From contig WFMO01000121.1 of assembly GCA_015489055.1 (NCBI GenBank), positions 1 to 7,570 on the forward strand: DNA of 7,570 bases, written 5' to 3'. The stretch's first letter is position 1. Each line of letters begins with the position of its first letter. This stretch comes from Helicobacteraceae bacterium (GTDB lineage Bacteria; Campylobacterota; Campylobacteria; Campylobacterales; Sulfurimonadaceae). Of this stretch, positions 7,039-7,570 are shown one piece after another. The notes beneath the pieces are model-generated. The model had not been told where the DNA came from. It searched no databases and saw only the letters and a list, made by a program, of their open reading frames with translations. A program made the position numbers and the translations under genes.

Positions 7039-7042
7039 TCCT
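7039..7042 (-). promoter_or_regulatory. Ribosome binding site deciding the TTG start of cysE
   Basis: AGGA sits in the 12-nt gap between speA and cysE, 7 nt before the TTG. Normal spacing and lack of a competing ATG or GTG make TTG the best start. Confidence 0.65.
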
Positions 7043-7043
7043 G

Positions 7044-7570
7044 TTAGTTTGTCGTATCTAAATATCCGTTTTGATACATATATATTTCAAGTTTTTGTAG
7101 TGTATCATTTTTTTCTTCTTCTGTATTAAAATTATTTTGTGAAAGATTTGTTTTAAGCTGCAAAAGTAAATCTTTAGAATTATAGCCTATATCATCTAAA
7201 ATATCCATGATACTTATAGAATCTTCAATGTTATCTAGTATAAATCCATCATTTGTTATAGTGACTGTGCATTCGCTAGGGTGTTCAAATAGGTTGTGCT
7301 TCATACCTAGTGTTTCTTGATATGCTCCTATGTTAAAAAAAGCAAGATAATAATCTTCATCGTCCAAATTAACATCATGCAAATATAACGGTTTTGCAGG
7401 ATTGAAGCCGATCTCCCCGTCACTATCACATGTAATGTCCCACAGTGAAGCGGGTAAAATAGGCTTTATGTTAAGATGGTCTATCGGCATAACAGGAAAT
7501 TCTTGACTTAACCCCCAATAATCAGGCAGGCTTTGAAAAATTGAGCAGTTTATTAGATATTTTTCTTGTA
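7044..7570 (-). CDS. speA: Biosynthetic arginine decarboxylase, C-terminal part (5' end outside window)
   Basis: SpeA converts arginine to agmatine, the first step of one route to putrescine and spermidine, using PLP. The frame is open from the right edge to a TAA at 7044-7046, giving 174 complete codons, roughly the last quarter of a family protein. The fragment has the conserved FQSLPDYWGL segment near its start and DITCDSDGEI, whose Cys (fragment residue 47) matches the active-site cysteine of the fold-III decarboxylases. It also has FFNIGAYQETLG followed by KHNLFEHPSE, which closely matches the E. coli SpeA C-terminus. The internal ATG at 7488-7490 is not the start, since family-like sequence continues upstream of it to the window edge. 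cysE follows after 12 nt, so the two are probably cotranscribed, as in C. jejuni. The identification is firm. Confidence 0.94.
   Translation of the reverse strand, partial: QEKYLINCSIFQSLPDYWGLSQEFPVMPIDHLNIKPILPASLWDITCDSDGEIGFNPAKPLYLHDVNLDDEDYYLAFFNIGAYQETLGMKHNLFEHPSECTVTITNDGFILDNIEDSISIMDILDDIGYNSKDLLLQLKTNLSQNNFNTEEEKNDTLQKLEIYMYQNGYLDTTN

Overview
The window looks like a chromosomal housekeeping region of a Campylobacterota (Epsilonproteobacteria) genome, most likely a Sulfurimonas-like genus. The DNA is AT-rich and densely packed with short gaps. As I recall, two gene strings here match Campylobacter jejuni: ilvI-ilvH-lpxD (around Cj0574-Cj0576) and speA-cysE-aspB (around Cj0764c-Cj0762c). 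The genus is an inference. No mobile element, CRISPR array, tRNA or rRNA gene was seen.

Plus strand, 1-4995: the 3' part of a Ppx/GppA-type phosphatase gene runs in from the left edge. After a short gap with a candidate promoter come ilvB and ilvN, the large and small subunits of acetolactate synthase (branched-chain amino acid synthesis). They are followed with almost no gap by two tandem, full-length but diverged lpxD genes (lipid A acyltransferase), then a 72-residue acidic protein I do not recognise. ilvB, ilvN, lpxD1, lpxD2 and the small gene have gaps of 0-11 nt or overlap, so they look like one transcription unit.

Minus strand, 7570-5055: the end of speA (arginine decarboxylase) enters from the right edge, followed by cysE (serine acetyltransferase, probable TTG start) and aspB (class I PLP aminotransferase). 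A candidate intrinsic terminator follows cysE, and its T-tract directly abuts a strong extended -10 promoter for aspB. The two converging transcription units meet at a perfect 13-bp hairpin (5006-5045) that probably serves as a two-way terminator.

Most of this is core metabolism. The least ordinary points are the tandem lpxD pair, in which the first copy keeps both catalytic histidines but differs at residues around the uridine site and active site; a Ser in IlvN where E. coli IlvH has the valine-site Gly14; the terminator-promoter junction before aspB; and the small unknown protein that ends the lipid A operon. I did not find evidence for a novel defence or mobile system.
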